Source: Microbacterium imperiale (lineage in GTDB: Bacteria; Actinomycetota; Actinomycetes; Actinomycetales; Microbacteriaceae). From it: DNA of 64,000 bases. Numbering within the stretch: the first letter of the stretch is position 1; each line of letters opens with the position of its first letter. The DNA lies in assembly GCF_017876655.1 (NCBI RefSeq), contig NZ_JAGIOK010000001.1:2852001-2916000 (forward strand), given 5' to 3'. Below, in pieces: positions 24,748-33,751 of the stretch. Below the pieces are notes generated by a model. That model had not been told where the DNA came from and made no database searches. It saw only the letters and a program-made list of their open reading frames with translations. A program made the position numbers and the translations under genes.

Positions 24748-27021
24748 TCAGACTCCCGTGTGGAACGTGCGGCTGAGGACGTCGAGCTGCTGCTCGCGCG
24801 TCAGGCGCACGAAGTTGACCGCGTATCCGGAGACACGGATGGTCAGCTGCGGGTACTTCTCGGGGTGCTCCATGGCGTCCTCGAGCGTCTCGCGCGTGAG
24901 GACGTTGACGTTGAGGTGGTATCCGTCCGATCCCATCTGGGCGTCGAGCAGACCGACGAGGTTGCGCACCCGCTCTTCGGCGGTGCGGCCGAGACCGTTC
25001 GGCGTGACCGTCGTCGTGAGCGAGATGCCGTCCTGCGCCTGGTCGAACGGGAGCTTTGCGACCGACAGCGCGGCGGCGAGCATGCCGTGGGTGTCACGGC
25101 CGTTCATCGGGTTGGCGCCCGGGGCGAAGGGCTGGCCGGCGCGGCGGCCGTCGGGGGTGTTGCCGGTGGCCTTGCCGTAGACGACGTTCGAGGTGATCGT
25201 CAGCACCGACTGAGTGTGGACGGCGTCGCGGTACGTCTCGTGCCGGCGGATCATCGCCATGAAGTCCGAGACGAGCTCGCGGGCGATCTCGTCGACGCGG
25301 TCGTCGTCGTTGCCGAAGGTGGGGAAGTCACCGTGCACGAGGTAGTCGACGACGAGCCCCGACGCGTCGCGCACCGGCTCGACGCGGGCGTACTTGATCG
25401 CCGACAGCGAGTCGGCGGCGACCGAGAGGCCCGCGATGCCGCACGCCATCGTCCGCAGGACGTTGCCGTCGTGCAGGGCCATCTCGAGCCGCTCGTACGC
25501 GTACTTGTCGTGCATGAAGTGGATGCAGTTGAGTGCGTCGACGTAGGTCTCGGCGAGCCACTCCATCATGACGCGGAAGCGCTCGCGCACGTCGTCGTAG
25601 TCGAGGACGTCGCCGGCGACCGGGGCCGCGGCTGGAGCGATCTGCTTGCCGCTGACCTCGTCCCGTCCGCCGTTGATCGCGTACAGCAGCGTCTTGGCGA
25701 GATTGACCCGGGCGCCGAAGAACTGCATCTGCTTGCCGACGGTCATCGGCGAGACGCAGCAGGCGATCGCCGCGTCGTCGCCGCAGAGAGCCCGGATGTG
25801 GTCGTCGGATTCGTACTGAATCGACGAGGTGTCGATCGACACCTGCGCGCAGAACTCCTTGAAGCCCTCCGGCAGCGCGTCCGTCCACAGCACGGTGAGG
25901 TTCGGCTCGGGGGCCGGCCCGAGGTTGTAGAGCGTCTGCAGGAAGCGGAACGCCGTGCGCGTGACCAGCGTGCGTCCGTCCTCGCCGACGCCGCCGATCG
26001 ACTCGGTGACCCAGGTCGGGTCGCCCGAGAACAGGGAGTCGTACTCGGGGGTGCGGAGGAACCGCACGATGCGCAGCTTGATGACCAGGTCGTCGACGAG
26101 CTCCTGGGCCTCGACCTCGGTCAGGGCGCCGCGGGCCATGTCCCGCTGGATGTAGACGTCGAGGAACGAGGTGTTGCGGCCGAAGCTCATCGCCGCGCCG
26201 TTCTGCTCCTTCACGGCGCCGAGGTAGGCGAAGTACAGCCACTGGATCGCCTCCCGAGCCGTGGCGGCCGGCCGGGTGATGTCGAACCCGTACGACGCCG
26301 CCATCTCGGCCAGTTCCTGCAACGCCCGGATCTGCTCGGCGTTCTCTTCCCGCGAGCGCAGGATGTTCTCCGTCGAGGGGTGCATGTCGAGCTCGGCGCG
26401 CTCGACGTTCTTGGCGGCGATCAGGGCGGTCGTCCCGTACAGCGCGACGCGGCGGTAGTCGCCGATGATGCGGCCGCGGCCGTACGCGTCGGGCAGGCCG
26501 GTGATGATGTGGCTGCTGCGGGCGCGGCGCACGGCGGGCGGGTAGACGTCGAAGACGCCGTCGTTGTGGGTCTTGCGGTAGCGCGTGAAGATCGTCTCGA
26601 GCGTCGGGTCGACCGGGTAGCCGTAGGTCTCGAGCGCTCCCTTGACCATGCGCCATCCGCCGTTCGGCATGATCGCGCGACGCAGCGGCGCGTCTGTCTG
26701 CAGGCCGACGATCAGCTCGTCGTCACGGCGGATGTAGCCCGGCGCGTGCGACGTGATCGTCGAGGGAGTCGCCGCGTCGACGTCGTAGACGCCGCGCTCG
26801 CGCTCGGCCGGGAACATCTCGCTCAGCGTCTGCCATAGCCCCGTGGTGCGCGCGGTCGGTCCCACCAGGAACGACGCGTCGCCGGTGTAGGGCTCGTAGT
26901 TGCGCTGGATGAAGTCGCGAACGTCGATGTCGTCCTGCCACGGACCCGGGGCGAACCCCTCCCAGGCCGCGGGAACCGCGTCGTCGTCGTGTGCTGTCGA
27001 GGTCGGGATGACTGTGCTCAT
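24748..27021 (-). CDS. pflB: Formate C-acetyltransferase (pyruvate formate-lyase)
   Basis: A 757-residue glycyl radical enzyme converting pyruvate and CoA to acetyl-CoA and formate. The catalytic Cys421-Cys422 pair is in IACCVSPM and the radical glycine is Gly732 in RVSGYAVNF; both positions match the well-known E. coli enzyme within a few residues. The start at 27021 has a GAAGGA site. The 182-nt upstream region contains a palindrome suited to a FadR/GntR-type regulator. pflA follows 6 nt downstream. The enzyme is inactivated by oxygen, so expression should be limited to oxygen-poor conditions. Confidence 0.96.
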   Translation of the reverse strand: MSTVIPTSTAHDDDAVPAAWEGFAPGPWQDDIDVRDFIQRNYEPYTGDASFLVGPTARTTGLWQTLSEMFPAERERGVYDVDAATPSTITSHAPGYIRRDDELIVGLQTDAPLRRAIMPNGGWRMVKGALETYGYPVDPTLETIFTRYRKTHNDGVFDVYPPAVRRARSSHIITGLPDAYGRGRIIGDYRRVALYGTTALIAAKNVERAELDMHPSTENILRSREENAEQIRALQELAEMAASYGFDITRPAATAREAIQWLYFAYLGAVKEQNGAAMSFGRNTSFLDVYIQRDMARGALTEVEAQELVDDLVIKLRIVRFLRTPEYDSLFSGDPTWVTESIGGVGEDGRTLVTRTAFRFLQTLYNLGPAPEPNLTVLWTDALPEGFKEFCAQVSIDTSSIQYESDDHIRALCGDDAAIACCVSPMTVGKQMQFFGARVNLAKTLLYAINGGRDEVSGKQIAPAAAPVAGDVLDYDDVRERFRVMMEWLAETYVDALNCIHFMHDKYAYERLEMALHDGNVLRTMACGIAGLSVAADSLSAIKYARVEPVRDASGLVVDYLVHGDFPTFGNDDDRVDEIARELVSDFMAMIRRHETYRDAVHTQSVLTITSNVVYGKATGNTPDGRRAGQPFAPGANPMNGRDTHGMLAAALSVAKLPFDQAQDGISLTTTVTPNGLGRTAEERVRNLVGLLDAQMGSDGYHLNVNVLTRETLEDAMEHPEKYPQLTIRVSGYAVNFVRLTREQQLDVLSRTFHTGV

Positions 27022-27182
27022 CGTGGGTCCTTCGTCCTGTCGGAAGGCCCGCCGGGGAGCGGGGGAGGCGCTGGTCGTGCCTGCCGCGGCGTGCCTGAGC
27101 CCGACGCTACGCCCGGGCGCACCGAGCGATACGGAACGTGCACGGTCGCTACAGGAGCTATGGGTCCCGCTGATTATTCACA

Positions 27183-27195
27183 GTGGTCTGACCAC
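27183..27195. promoter_or_regulatory. Palindromic operator candidate upstream of pflB
   Basis: GTGGTCTGACCAC is a perfect 6-bp inverted repeat with one central base and matches the FadR-subfamily GntR pattern TNGTNNNACNA. It lies about 160 nt upstream of pflB and 8 nt before the end of murE. AT-rich ATTATTCA beside it could be part of the pflB promoter. Confidence 0.4.
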
Positions 27196-27203
27196 AAACG
27201 CGC

Positions 27204-28811
27204 TCAGTCGGCGTACGGCACCGGCCAGCTCGGCTCGGGCACCGGCCACCCGGCGTCGCGCAGCGCCCGACGGGCCAGCTCGCGCGCCGAGTACGGGGTG
27301 CGCTGGCCGCGGATGTCGCGGTAGTCCTGGTGACCCGGGCCGGCCCACAGAATCGCGTCGCCCTCGCCCACGAGCGACACCGCGTCGACGATCGCCTGCT
27401 CGGGCGGCGAGGACTCGCGGATGTCGGCATCCGGGCGGGCGCTGCGGGCACCCTCGAGCAGCGTGGCGCGGATGGCGTCGGGGTCCTCGAACCGGGGGTG
27501 GTGGTCGGTCACGATGAGGATGTCGCTGCCGAGCACGGCCGTCGCACCCATGTCGTGGCGCTTGGTCTTGTCGCGGTCGCCGTCGGCGCCGAACAGCATC
27601 AGGACGCGCCCCGGGGTGACGCGGCGCACCGCGGCCAGGGTCTTCGAGAACGCGTCGGGGGAGTGCCCGAAGTCGACGTACACGGCCGGACCGCGATCGC
27701 CCGAGACGCGCTGGATGCGGCCGGGCAGGTGCGCGTCGATCACCGATCCGTCCAGCGCGCCGACGATCGTGTCCCACGCGTAGCCGCCCTCGAGGAGCAT
27801 CACGATCGCGAGACCGGCGTTGGCGGCCATGTGCGGCCCGATCACCGGCACCGTCGTCGTCAGCTCGCGCTCGCCCGGACCGCGCAGTCGGAAGCGCGTT
27901 CCGTCCTGGCGCTCCTCGACGATGTCGATGGTCCAGTCCGCCGTCTGCGCCGGATCGTCGGCGATCGCGGGCGTGACGATCGTGACGACCGGGATGTCGG
28001 CACGCGCGACGATCTCGGAGCCGGCGGCGGAATCGAGGCAGACGACCCCCCGACGCGAACGGTCCGCGCGGAACAGCGGCAGCTTCGCCTCGAAGTACTC
28101 GGCCATGTCGCCGTAGTCGTCGAGGTGGTCGTGCGTGAGGTTGGTGAAGCCGGCGACGTCGAACACGACTCCGTCGACGCGGTGGCGCGTCAGCGCCTGC
28201 GCGCTCACCTCGACCGCGACCGCCTCGACGCCGCGTTCGCGCATCAGCGCGAGCAGGGCATGGAACTCGGATGCCTCGGGCGTGGTCAGTCGCGAGACGA
28301 TGACCTCACCGGCGATGTGGCGTTCGGCCGTCGACGAGAGCCCCGTGACCGCGCCGAGCTGTCCGAGGATGCCCTCGAGCAGGTGCGAGACGCTCGTCTT
28401 GCCGTTGGTTCCCGTGGTGCCGAACAGGACGGGAAGATCGCCGTCGCGACCGGTGCCGTAGACCCAGGCCGACAGGTCGCCGAGTGCCGCGCGCGGATCA
28501 TCGACGACGACGATCGGCAGCCCGGCAGCCTCGGCGATGTCGGCACCGGCGGCATCGGTCACGATGGCCGTCGCGCCGCGGTCCGCGGCGACCGACGCGA
28601 ACTCGGCGCCGTGGCGGGCACCGCCGCGGACGGCGACGAACGCCTCGCCGGCGCGGAGGTCGGCGGTGGCCAGTGTGATCCCGGTGACGGTCACGCCGTC
28701 GGCGTCACCGATGAGGCGGCCGCCGACATGGGCGACCAGGTCGACCAGCGCGCGGCGCGGAGGACGCGCGGGGCGCAGGACGGGAGGGAGGTTCGAGGCG
28801 TCGGTAGGCAT
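27204..28811 (-). CDS. murE: MurE-like UDP-MurNAc-tripeptide ligase
   Basis: A 535-residue Mur ligase with the MurE domain order. The N-terminal UDP-MurNAc domain has VTGITLATADLRAGEAFVAV; the ATP-binding P-loop is TTGTNGKTSVSHL; central motifs SRLTTPEASEFHALL and VAVEVSAQALTRHRVDG follow; the C-terminal domain has VYVDFGHSPDAF and FGADGDRDKTKRH. At the amino-acid specificity loop it has TDHHPRFEDP rather than the DNPR of meso-DAP enzymes, so another third residue (Lys or Orn, as reported in Microbacterium walls) is likely. It is outside the division/cell-wall cluster. ATG 28811 was chosen because the family N-terminus begins soon after. Confidence 0.88.
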   Translation of the reverse strand: MPTDASNLPPVLRPARPPRRALVDLVAHVGGRLIGDADGVTVTGITLATADLRAGEAFVAVRGGARHGAEFASVAADRGATAIVTDAAGADIAEAAGLPIVVVDDPRAALGDLSAWVYGTGRDGDLPVLFGTTGTNGKTSVSHLLEGILGQLGAVTGLSSTAERHIAGEVIVSRLTTPEASEFHALLALMRERGVEAVAVEVSAQALTRHRVDGVVFDVAGFTNLTHDHLDDYGDMAEYFEAKLPLFRADRSRRGVVCLDSAAGSEIVARADIPVVTIVTPAIADDPAQTADWTIDIVEERQDGTRFRLRGPGERELTTTVPVIGPHMAANAGLAIVMLLEGGYAWDTIVGALDGSVIDAHLPGRIQRVSGDRGPAVYVDFGHSPDAFSKTLAAVRRVTPGRVLMLFGADGDRDKTKRHDMGATAVLGSDILIVTDHHPRFEDPDAIRATLLEGARSARPDADIRESSPPEQAIVDAVSLVGEGDAILWAGPGHQDYRDIRGQRTPYSARELARRALRDAGWPVPEPSWPVPYAD

Positions 28812-28881
28812 TGCCGACCATTCTGCCACTCCAGGCAGGTCCGGGCGGGCGGGTGCGACGGCCCTCCCGCCCGGACGATGA

Positions 28882-29574
28882 TCAGGCGCGGCGCCGGGCG
28901 ATCGCCAGCACGAGCGCGGCCGCGGCGACGACGAGCGCGCCGGCCGAGAGCCACACCGGAAGCGGGTCTGCAGCGGGAGCGGTCGACGCAGCGTTCTCGG
29001 CGTCCGCAACGGCGTCGTCGGCGTCGTGCTCGCTCGTGTGGCCGCCGTGGCCGTCTTCCGCCGCGGCGCCCACGACGACCACCGGAGCGGGGTACTCGAG
29101 GTCGTGCGGGTCCTGTCCGTCCTCGGCGATCTCGACCCAGGGCGCCTCGCCGGCTTCGCACTGCTGCGTCACCGGGAACGCGAAGCTCTCACCCTCCGTG
29201 GATGCGGGGAAGATGACGTTCATGCCCACCGAGGCGGCGTACGCGTCGGGCACGGGGGTGACAGCCGTGTAGGTGACGCGGGTCGGGATGCCGGACTCCC
29301 CGTCCTCGGTGGTGATGGTCCAGGCGCCGTCGACCACCGGCACCGCTCCCTGGGCCTCGGCCGGGATGTCGACGACGAGGGCGGTGGTCGGGGATCCGTC
29401 GCAGCCGTGACTGAACGAGAAGTCGATGCGCGTGGAGCCGTTCGCAGCGACCTCCTCGGGGGTGACGTGGACGTGCGCCGATGCCGCGAGCGGCAGGGCG
29501 AGGGCGAGGGCGGCGCCGGCGGTGACGCCGGTCAGGGTGCGCACGCGGCGGCGCGCGGGAGTGCTGCGGGACAT
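28882..29574 (-). CDS. YcnI family copper-associated protein
   Basis: A 230-residue exported, membrane-anchored protein of the YcnI (DUF1775) family, which binds copper through an N-terminal histidine brace. After a signal peptide ending at AASA the mature protein starts HVHVTPEEV, placing His at its very N-terminus as in that family. A conserved DFSFSHGCDGSPT and a Trp-containing core follow. The His-rich linker (DGHGGHTSEHD) precedes one C-terminal membrane helix and basic tail. The neighbouring membrane gene with HVHPG and HAHP motifs is likely functionally linked. ATG 29574 has a GAGAGAGA site. Confidence 0.88.
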   Translation of the reverse strand: MSRSTPARRRVRTLTGVTAGAALALALPLAASAHVHVTPEEVAANGSTRIDFSFSHGCDGSPTTALVVDIPAEAQGAVPVVDGAWTITTEDGESGIPTRVTYTAVTPVPDAYAASVGMNVIFPASTEGESFAFPVTQQCEAGEAPWVEIAEDGQDPHDLEYPAPVVVVGAAAEDGHGGHTSEHDADDAVADAENAASTAPAADPLPVWLSAGALVVAAAALVLAIARRRA

Positions 29575-29636
29575 GGTTCTCTCTCGGAAAGGGCGCGCCG
29601 CGTCGTGCGACGTCGCAAAAAAGGGTGGGTCGGAGG

Positions 29637-30224
29637 TCACGCGGTCGCGACCGGCGGACCCCGCAGCGAGAGGAAGGAGCGGACGGGGCGGGCGACGATG
29701 AACCGCCGCCGGCGATCGGGCGACGAACGCACCAGCGCAGGCACCGGCGCCACGGGCGCCATCAGCCGCTCGAAGCGACGGATGCCGCGGGCGATCGCCG
29801 CGATGAGGCGTTCGCCCACGACGAGGGCGAGGGTCGTGAACGCCGCGGCGGCGAGGTGGGTCGCCGTCATCGACGCGCTCGCCGGATGCGCGTGCGACAC
29901 CGACGCGAGCGCGAGCTGCGATCCCGGATGCACGTGCGCCGAGGCCGCCGCCGGGTTCGCCGACCCGGCGATGGAGAAGAAGGTGTGGAAGAGGCCCTGG
30001 CTCGCGAGCACGACGAGCGCCGTGCGCCCCGACGACGGCGTGCGACCGACCAGCCACACCGACACCGGCGTGGCCAGCAGAGTGGCAGCGGCGATCAGCC
30101 AGAGCGGCGCGAGCCCGCCCGAGATCGTGTGGGCGGTGGCGGCCAGGACGGTGGCGATCGCCGCCGACCCGGCCCCGCGGACGGCGCGCAGACGCCGAGC
30201 GCGCGCACCCCCCGGCCGGTCCAT
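29637..30224 (-). CDS. His-motif membrane protein next to ycnI-like gene
   Basis: A 195-residue protein with about four membrane helices. A long loop between helices 2/3 and 4 carries HVHPGSQLALASVSHAHPA, two closely spaced His-X-His-Pro motifs that could bind a transition metal. The C-terminus is basic. It ends 62 nt before the YcnI-family gene on the same strand, suggesting joint expression and a shared role in copper handling; this is inference. The ATG follows TAAACT by 7 nt. I do not recognise a named family. Confidence 0.65.
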   Translation of the reverse strand: MDRPGGARARRLRAVRGAGSAAIATVLAATAHTISGGLAPLWLIAAATLLATPVSVWLVGRTPSSGRTALVVLASQGLFHTFFSIAGSANPAAASAHVHPGSQLALASVSHAHPASASMTATHLAAAAFTTLALVVGERLIAAIARGIRRFERLMAPVAPVPALVRSSPDRRRRFIVARPVRSFLSLRGPPVATA

Positions 30225-30231
30225 GGGTCCG

Positions 30232-30237
30232 AGTTTA
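30232..30237 (-). promoter_or_regulatory. -10 element, leaderless start of the His-motif membrane gene
   Basis: TAAACT on the minus strand followed by 7 nt and the ATG at 30224. Confidence 0.5.
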
Positions 30238-30281
30238 GGGCCCCGGGCAATTCAAAGGCTCGACCGGTAGCCTGACCGCTC

Positions 30282-31586
30282 GTGGATGTCCTCGCCTTCG
30301 CCATCGGAGTGGTGCTGCTCGTCGTCGGGCTCGCGGTGTCGATCGCGCTGCACGAGATCGGCCACCTCGTCCCTGCGAAGGCGTTCGGCCTGCGGGTGGG
30401 GCGCTACATGATCGGTTTCGGGCCGACGCTGTGGTCGCGGCGCTTCGGCGAGACCGAGTATGGCGTGAAGGCGCTGCCGCTCGGCGGCTACATCTCGATG
30501 TCGGGGATGTACCCGCCCGCCCCCGAGGGGCCGAGCGCGACCGGTCGGGCCGGTGGGGGCTTCTTCGCCACCATGGTGCAGGACGCGCGAGACGCCAATG
30601 CCGAGACGCTCGTCGAGGGCGACACCCGGCCCGCCTTCTACCAGCTGTCGGTCTGGAAGCGCGTCGTGATCATGCTCGGCGGCCCGGTGATGAACCTGCT
30701 GTTCGCGATGGTCCTCTTCGGCGTCGCCCTCAGCGCCGTCGGCCTGCCCGCCGTCTCGCCGACGGTTGCGGCGGTCAATGAGTGCGTCATCCCCGCCGGG
30801 GCGGAGCGGACGACCTGCGAAGCGGGCGACCCGACCTCGCCGGCCGCGGCCGCGGGCATTCGACCCGGCGACGTCATCGTCGCGGTCGACGGCACCGACA
30901 TCGACTCGTTCGCGGCGGCGACCTCGATCATCCAGGACGCACCGGGGCGCAGCATCCCGATCGTCGTCGAACGCGACGGCGAGCGTGTCGAGCTCACCGT
31001 CACGCCGGTGCGCGCGGAGCGGCTCGTCGCGACCGCCGACGGGGGGACGACGCGCGCCGAGGTCGGCTTCGTCGGGATGAGCGGGACGCGGGTCAACGAG
31101 CCGCAGCCCCTCTGGGCCGGACCGCAGGCTGCGGTCGATCGCGTCGGCGCGGTCGCCGGCGTCATCTGGCAACTGCCGGTCAAGGTCTACGAGACCGGCG
31201 TCACCCTCGTCACGGGCGCCGAGCGCGACCCCAACGGCCCGCTGTCGGTCGTCGGTGCGGGCCGCATCGCGGGCGAGGTCGCCGCGACCGAGGCGCCGAT
31301 CCAGGACCGTGTGCTCCACCTGCTCAGCCTGCTGGGCTCGCTCAACATCGCCCTGTTCGTGTTCAACCTGCTGCCGCTGCTGCCGCTCGACGGCGGACAC
31401 GTCGTCGTGGCCCTCTGGGACGGACTCAAGCGAGCGTGGGCGCGGGCGACGGGCCGGCCGACGCCGCGACCGGTGGACGCGACGAAGCTGGTCCCGGTGA
31501 CCTTCGTCGTCGTCATCGGGCTGATCGTCATGGGCGGCACGCTGATCCTCGCCGACGTGTTCAACCCGATCTCGCTGCTCGGCTGA
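30282..31586 (+). CDS. Site-2 protease / RIP metalloprotease (Rip1/RseP-like)
   Basis: A 434-residue intramembrane zinc protease that cleaves membrane-spanning anti-sigma factors and other substrates. The catalytic HEIGH motif is at His24-His28; the second zinc-ligand motif is NLLPLLPLDGGH near residue 365. Between them a periplasmic PDZ domain contains AAAAGIRPGDVIVAVDGTDI. Four membrane helices are predicted. The GTG at 30282 lies 8 nt after TAGCCT (30268-30273), so initiation is probably leaderless. In many actinobacteria this gene lies between dxr and ispG; here it is nearer ispG with a trpEG gene inserted on the opposite strand. Confidence 0.93.
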   Translation: MDVLAFAIGVVLLVVGLAVSIALHEIGHLVPAKAFGLRVGRYMIGFGPTLWSRRFGETEYGVKALPLGGYISMSGMYPPAPEGPSATGRAGGGFFATMVQDARDANAETLVEGDTRPAFYQLSVWKRVVIMLGGPVMNLLFAMVLFGVALSAVGLPAVSPTVAAVNECVIPAGAERTTCEAGDPTSPAAAAGIRPGDVIVAVDGTDIDSFAAATSIIQDAPGRSIPIVVERDGERVELTVTPVRAERLVATADGGTTRAEVGFVGMSGTRVNEPQPLWAGPQAAVDRVGAVAGVIWQLPVKVYETGVTLVTGAERDPNGPLSVVGAGRIAGEVAATEAPIQDRVLHLLSLLGSLNIALFVFNLLPLLPLDGGHVVVALWDGLKRAWARATGRPTPRPVDATKLVPVTFVVVIGLIVMGGTLILADVFNPISLLG

Positions 31587-31614
31587 CCGCCGACGCGTCC
31601 AGGCGCCCGTCGGG

Positions 31615-33543
31615 TCAGCGCTGGACGGGCTCGAGGGCGAAGCCGATGAGGCGCTCGAGCGTCGGCAGGCCGTCGCGCGAGAGGATCGACTCGAGGTGCC
31701 CCTGCACCGAGGCGTAGCCCGGTCCGCGCAGCGCGTACACATCACCCGAGGCAGCATCCGCGGCGACCTCGGTCGCGCCGAAGTGCTGAGTCCCCGCGGG
31801 CACGCGCGCCGTGAAGGTGTTGTAGAAGCCGATCGACGACGGCACCCCGAAGACGTCCACACGCTTCTGCAGACCCTGGTGCGGTGACGCGAGCGGCGCG
31901 AGATCGAGCCCGACACGGTCGGCCAGGATCTGGTGGCTGAGGCAGACGGCCAGCAGCGGGCGACCCGCGTCGGCGCGGCGGGCCACGAGGTCGCGCATGC
32001 GAGCGATGCGGGCACTCGCCCCGTCGCGCGGGTCGCCGGGACCGGGGCCGAAGACGACGAAGCCGGCCTCGTCCACAGCGGCATCCGTCACCTCGCTCCA
32101 CGTCCGGATGTCGACGCGGAAGCCGAGGTGGTGCAGCTGATGCCCGAGCATCGTCGTGAAGCGGTCCTCGGCATCGACGACCAGCACGTCCCGACCGGCG
32201 AACGGCCCGCCCTCGGCTGCCTGCGGGTCGAGCCAGAACTGCGCGAGTCGCGCGTTGCGCGATGCGAGGAGCTCGGCGATCGTCGGATCGTCGCCCAGGC
32301 GGGGGCGGGGCGACTCGGCGGGGGCGTCCTCGTCGACCGCGCCGGGAGTCGGAGCGTCGTCGCGGTCGACGGCGCCGATCGCACCGAGCACGCCGGCCGC
32401 CTTGCCGTGGGTCTCGCCGACCTCGCCGGCCGGGTCGGAGTGCCGCACGAGCGTCGCGCCCACCGGCACCCGCAGGCGGCCGTCGACGAGGTAGGCGGTG
32501 CGGATGAGGATCGGGGCGTCGAGGTCGTGGCCGCCGTCGACGGTCGGGGTGAACAGTGCCGCCACACCGGAGTAGTAGCCCCGGGGCGAGCGCTCGTGCC
32601 GGGCGATGACGGTGCAGGCGTTCTGCATGGGCGAGCCGGTGACCGTCGGGGCGAACATCGTCTCGCGCAGGATGTCGCGGGGGTCCATGGTGCTCGACCC
32701 GCGGAGCATGTACTCGGTGTGGGTCAGGCGCGACATCTCCTTCAGATGCGGGCCGGTGATGCGCCCGCCGTCGGAGCACACCGCCGACATCATCTTCAGC
32801 TCCTCGTCGACGACCATGAAGAGCTCCTCGGTCTCCTTGGTCGACGACAGGAACTCCGTCAGCGTCTCGGCGGTCGCGCCGCCGCGCGGATGACGGAAGG
32901 TGCCCGAGATCGGGTTCATCGTCACGATGCTCGTGCCCGGCTCGGCAGGCGGACCGCTATGAGCGCTGACGTGCGCCTCGGGGCTCGCGCCGACGGCGAC
33001 ATGGCCGTCGGTGACGACGAGGAAGGTCCAGTAGGCCCCGCGCTCGTGCTGCAGCAGCGCCCGGAACCACGTGAGTCCGGCGGTCACCGGGTCGCTGTCG
33101 ACGGTCGCGGTGAAGTCGCGGCGGATGACGAAGTTCGCGCCCTCGCCACGACCGATCTCATCGGCGATGACCCGGCGCACGATGTCGGCGTACTCGTCGT
33201 CGGAGATGTCGAAGCCGGCGTCGCCCAGAGGGATCCGGTCGGACGGCAGCTCGCGCAGGGCGTCGGCGAGCGGGACGGAACCGTGCTCGGTGATGCGCAG
33301 GCAGCGCAGGGGAGCGGCGTCGTCATGGCAGACGAAACCGCGCTCGACCACCTGACGGAACGGGACGAGGGCCAGCACCTCGCGCGGCGTGCCGTCCGCG
33401 TCGTGCAGGGGGATGTCGCCCAGCAGATCGACGTCGACGACGTCGCCGCGCAGCACCTCCACGGTGGCGCCGTCGCGTGCGATGAGGGCGAACGGCTCGC
33501 CGCTCGCGGCGAGATCGGTCAGCGTCGAGGGGGAACCGTTCAT
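31615..33543 (-). CDS. Fused anthranilate synthase TrpE-TrpG
   Basis: A 642-residue fusion of a chorismate-utilising synthase (about residues 1-420) and a class-I glutamine amidotransferase (about 445-642). The TrpE-type half has GTFRHPRGGATAETL, MVVDEELKMMSAVC and APTVTGSPMQNA; the amidotransferase half has FGPGPGDPRDG, the nucleophile in LLAVCLSHQ and GHLESIL (His/Glu). The layout and CLSHQ...HQGLQKRVDVFG resemble PhzE-type enzymes, so product could be anthranilate or aminodeoxyisochorismate. The Trp-codon attenuator just upstream argues for anthranilate and tryptophan synthesis. ATG 33543 lies 34 nt past the attenuator T-run, with only a weak GAAAG site. Confidence 0.9.
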   Translation of the reverse strand: MNGSPSTLTDLAASGEPFALIARDGATVEVLRGDVVDVDLLGDIPLHDADGTPREVLALVPFRQVVERGFVCHDDAAPLRCLRITEHGSVPLADALRELPSDRIPLGDAGFDISDDEYADIVRRVIADEIGRGEGANFVIRRDFTATVDSDPVTAGLTWFRALLQHERGAYWTFLVVTDGHVAVGASPEAHVSAHSGPPAEPGTSIVTMNPISGTFRHPRGGATAETLTEFLSSTKETEELFMVVDEELKMMSAVCSDGGRITGPHLKEMSRLTHTEYMLRGSSTMDPRDILRETMFAPTVTGSPMQNACTVIARHERSPRGYYSGVAALFTPTVDGGHDLDAPILIRTAYLVDGRLRVPVGATLVRHSDPAGEVGETHGKAAGVLGAIGAVDRDDAPTPGAVDEDAPAESPRPRLGDDPTIAELLASRNARLAQFWLDPQAAEGGPFAGRDVLVVDAEDRFTTMLGHQLHHLGFRVDIRTWSEVTDAAVDEAGFVVFGPGPGDPRDGASARIARMRDLVARRADAGRPLLAVCLSHQILADRVGLDLAPLASPHQGLQKRVDVFGVPSSIGFYNTFTARVPAGTQHFGATEVAADAASGDVYALRGPGYASVQGHLESILSRDGLPTLERLIGFALEPVQR

Positions 33544-33577
33544 CGTCGTCTTTCGTCGTCGGGGCCTCCGCCCCACG

Positions 33578-33652
33578 AAAAAGACCGCCGGGCCTTCGTC
33601 GCCGGGCGGTCTGTTGTCGTGTGCACGTCGGACACACCGCCTAAGCGGTGTG
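33578..33652 (-). promoter_or_regulatory. Tryptophan attenuator (pause hairpin, antiterminator, terminator)
   Basis: Reading the minus strand: segment 1 CACACCGC (33652-33645) pairs with segment 2 GCGGTGTG (33640-33633), with the leader-peptide stop in the loop. Segment 2 also contains GGCGGT, which can instead pair with ACCGCC of segment 3 (33610-33605). Segment 3 AGACCGCC (33612-33605) pairs with segment 4 GGCGGTCT (33589-33582), followed by five Ts (33582-33578): the terminator. The mutually exclusive pairs are those of a classical trp attenuator. Confidence 0.88.
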
Positions 33653-33676
33653 CCACCAGGAGAAGCGCGTGCGCAT
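33641..33676 (-). CDS. trpL: Trp leader peptide with tandem Trp codons
   Basis: An 11-residue ORF, MRTRFSWWHTA, with two adjacent tryptophan codons (TGG TGG) placed so that a stalled ribosome would cover the first segment of the downstream hairpin set. Its TAG stop (33641-33643) sits in the loop of the 1:2 hairpin. A GATAAT hexamer lies 8 nt before the ATG, so the leader is probably translated from a leaderless RNA. It regulates the trpE-trpG fusion gene according to charged tRNA-Trp supply. Confidence 0.85.
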   Translation of the reverse strand: MRTRFSWWHTA

Positions 33677-33684
33677 GCGGCGAA

Positions 33685-33690
33685 ATTATC
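33685..33690 (-). promoter_or_regulatory. -10 element of the trp leader transcript
   Basis: GATAAT on the minus strand preceded by TGT (extended -10), 8 nt before the leader peptide ATG at 33676. Confidence 0.6.
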
Positions 33691-33739
33691 ACACCCGCCG
33701 GCCGCGCGCCGTTCTCAGCCGCCGCGCGGCGGTGCCGTC

Positions 33740-33745
33740 TAGGCT
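33740..33745 (+). promoter_or_regulatory. -10 element, leaderless start of ispG
   Basis: TAGGCT followed by 6 nt and the GTG at 33752. It lies back to back with the trp leader promoter, 50 nt away. Confidence 0.6.
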
Positions 33746-33751
33746 GAGCGC

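Noticed and set aside
24667..26838. A 723-codon open frame antisense to pflB/pflA
   Set aside because: pflB carries all catalytic motifs in the opposite strand; the antisense product shows no recognisable domain.
31615..33543. Phenazine-type (PhzE) assignment for the fused synthase
   Set aside because: The architecture is PhzE-like, but no other phenazine genes are nearby and a tryptophan attenuator precedes it, so anthranilate synthase is favoured.
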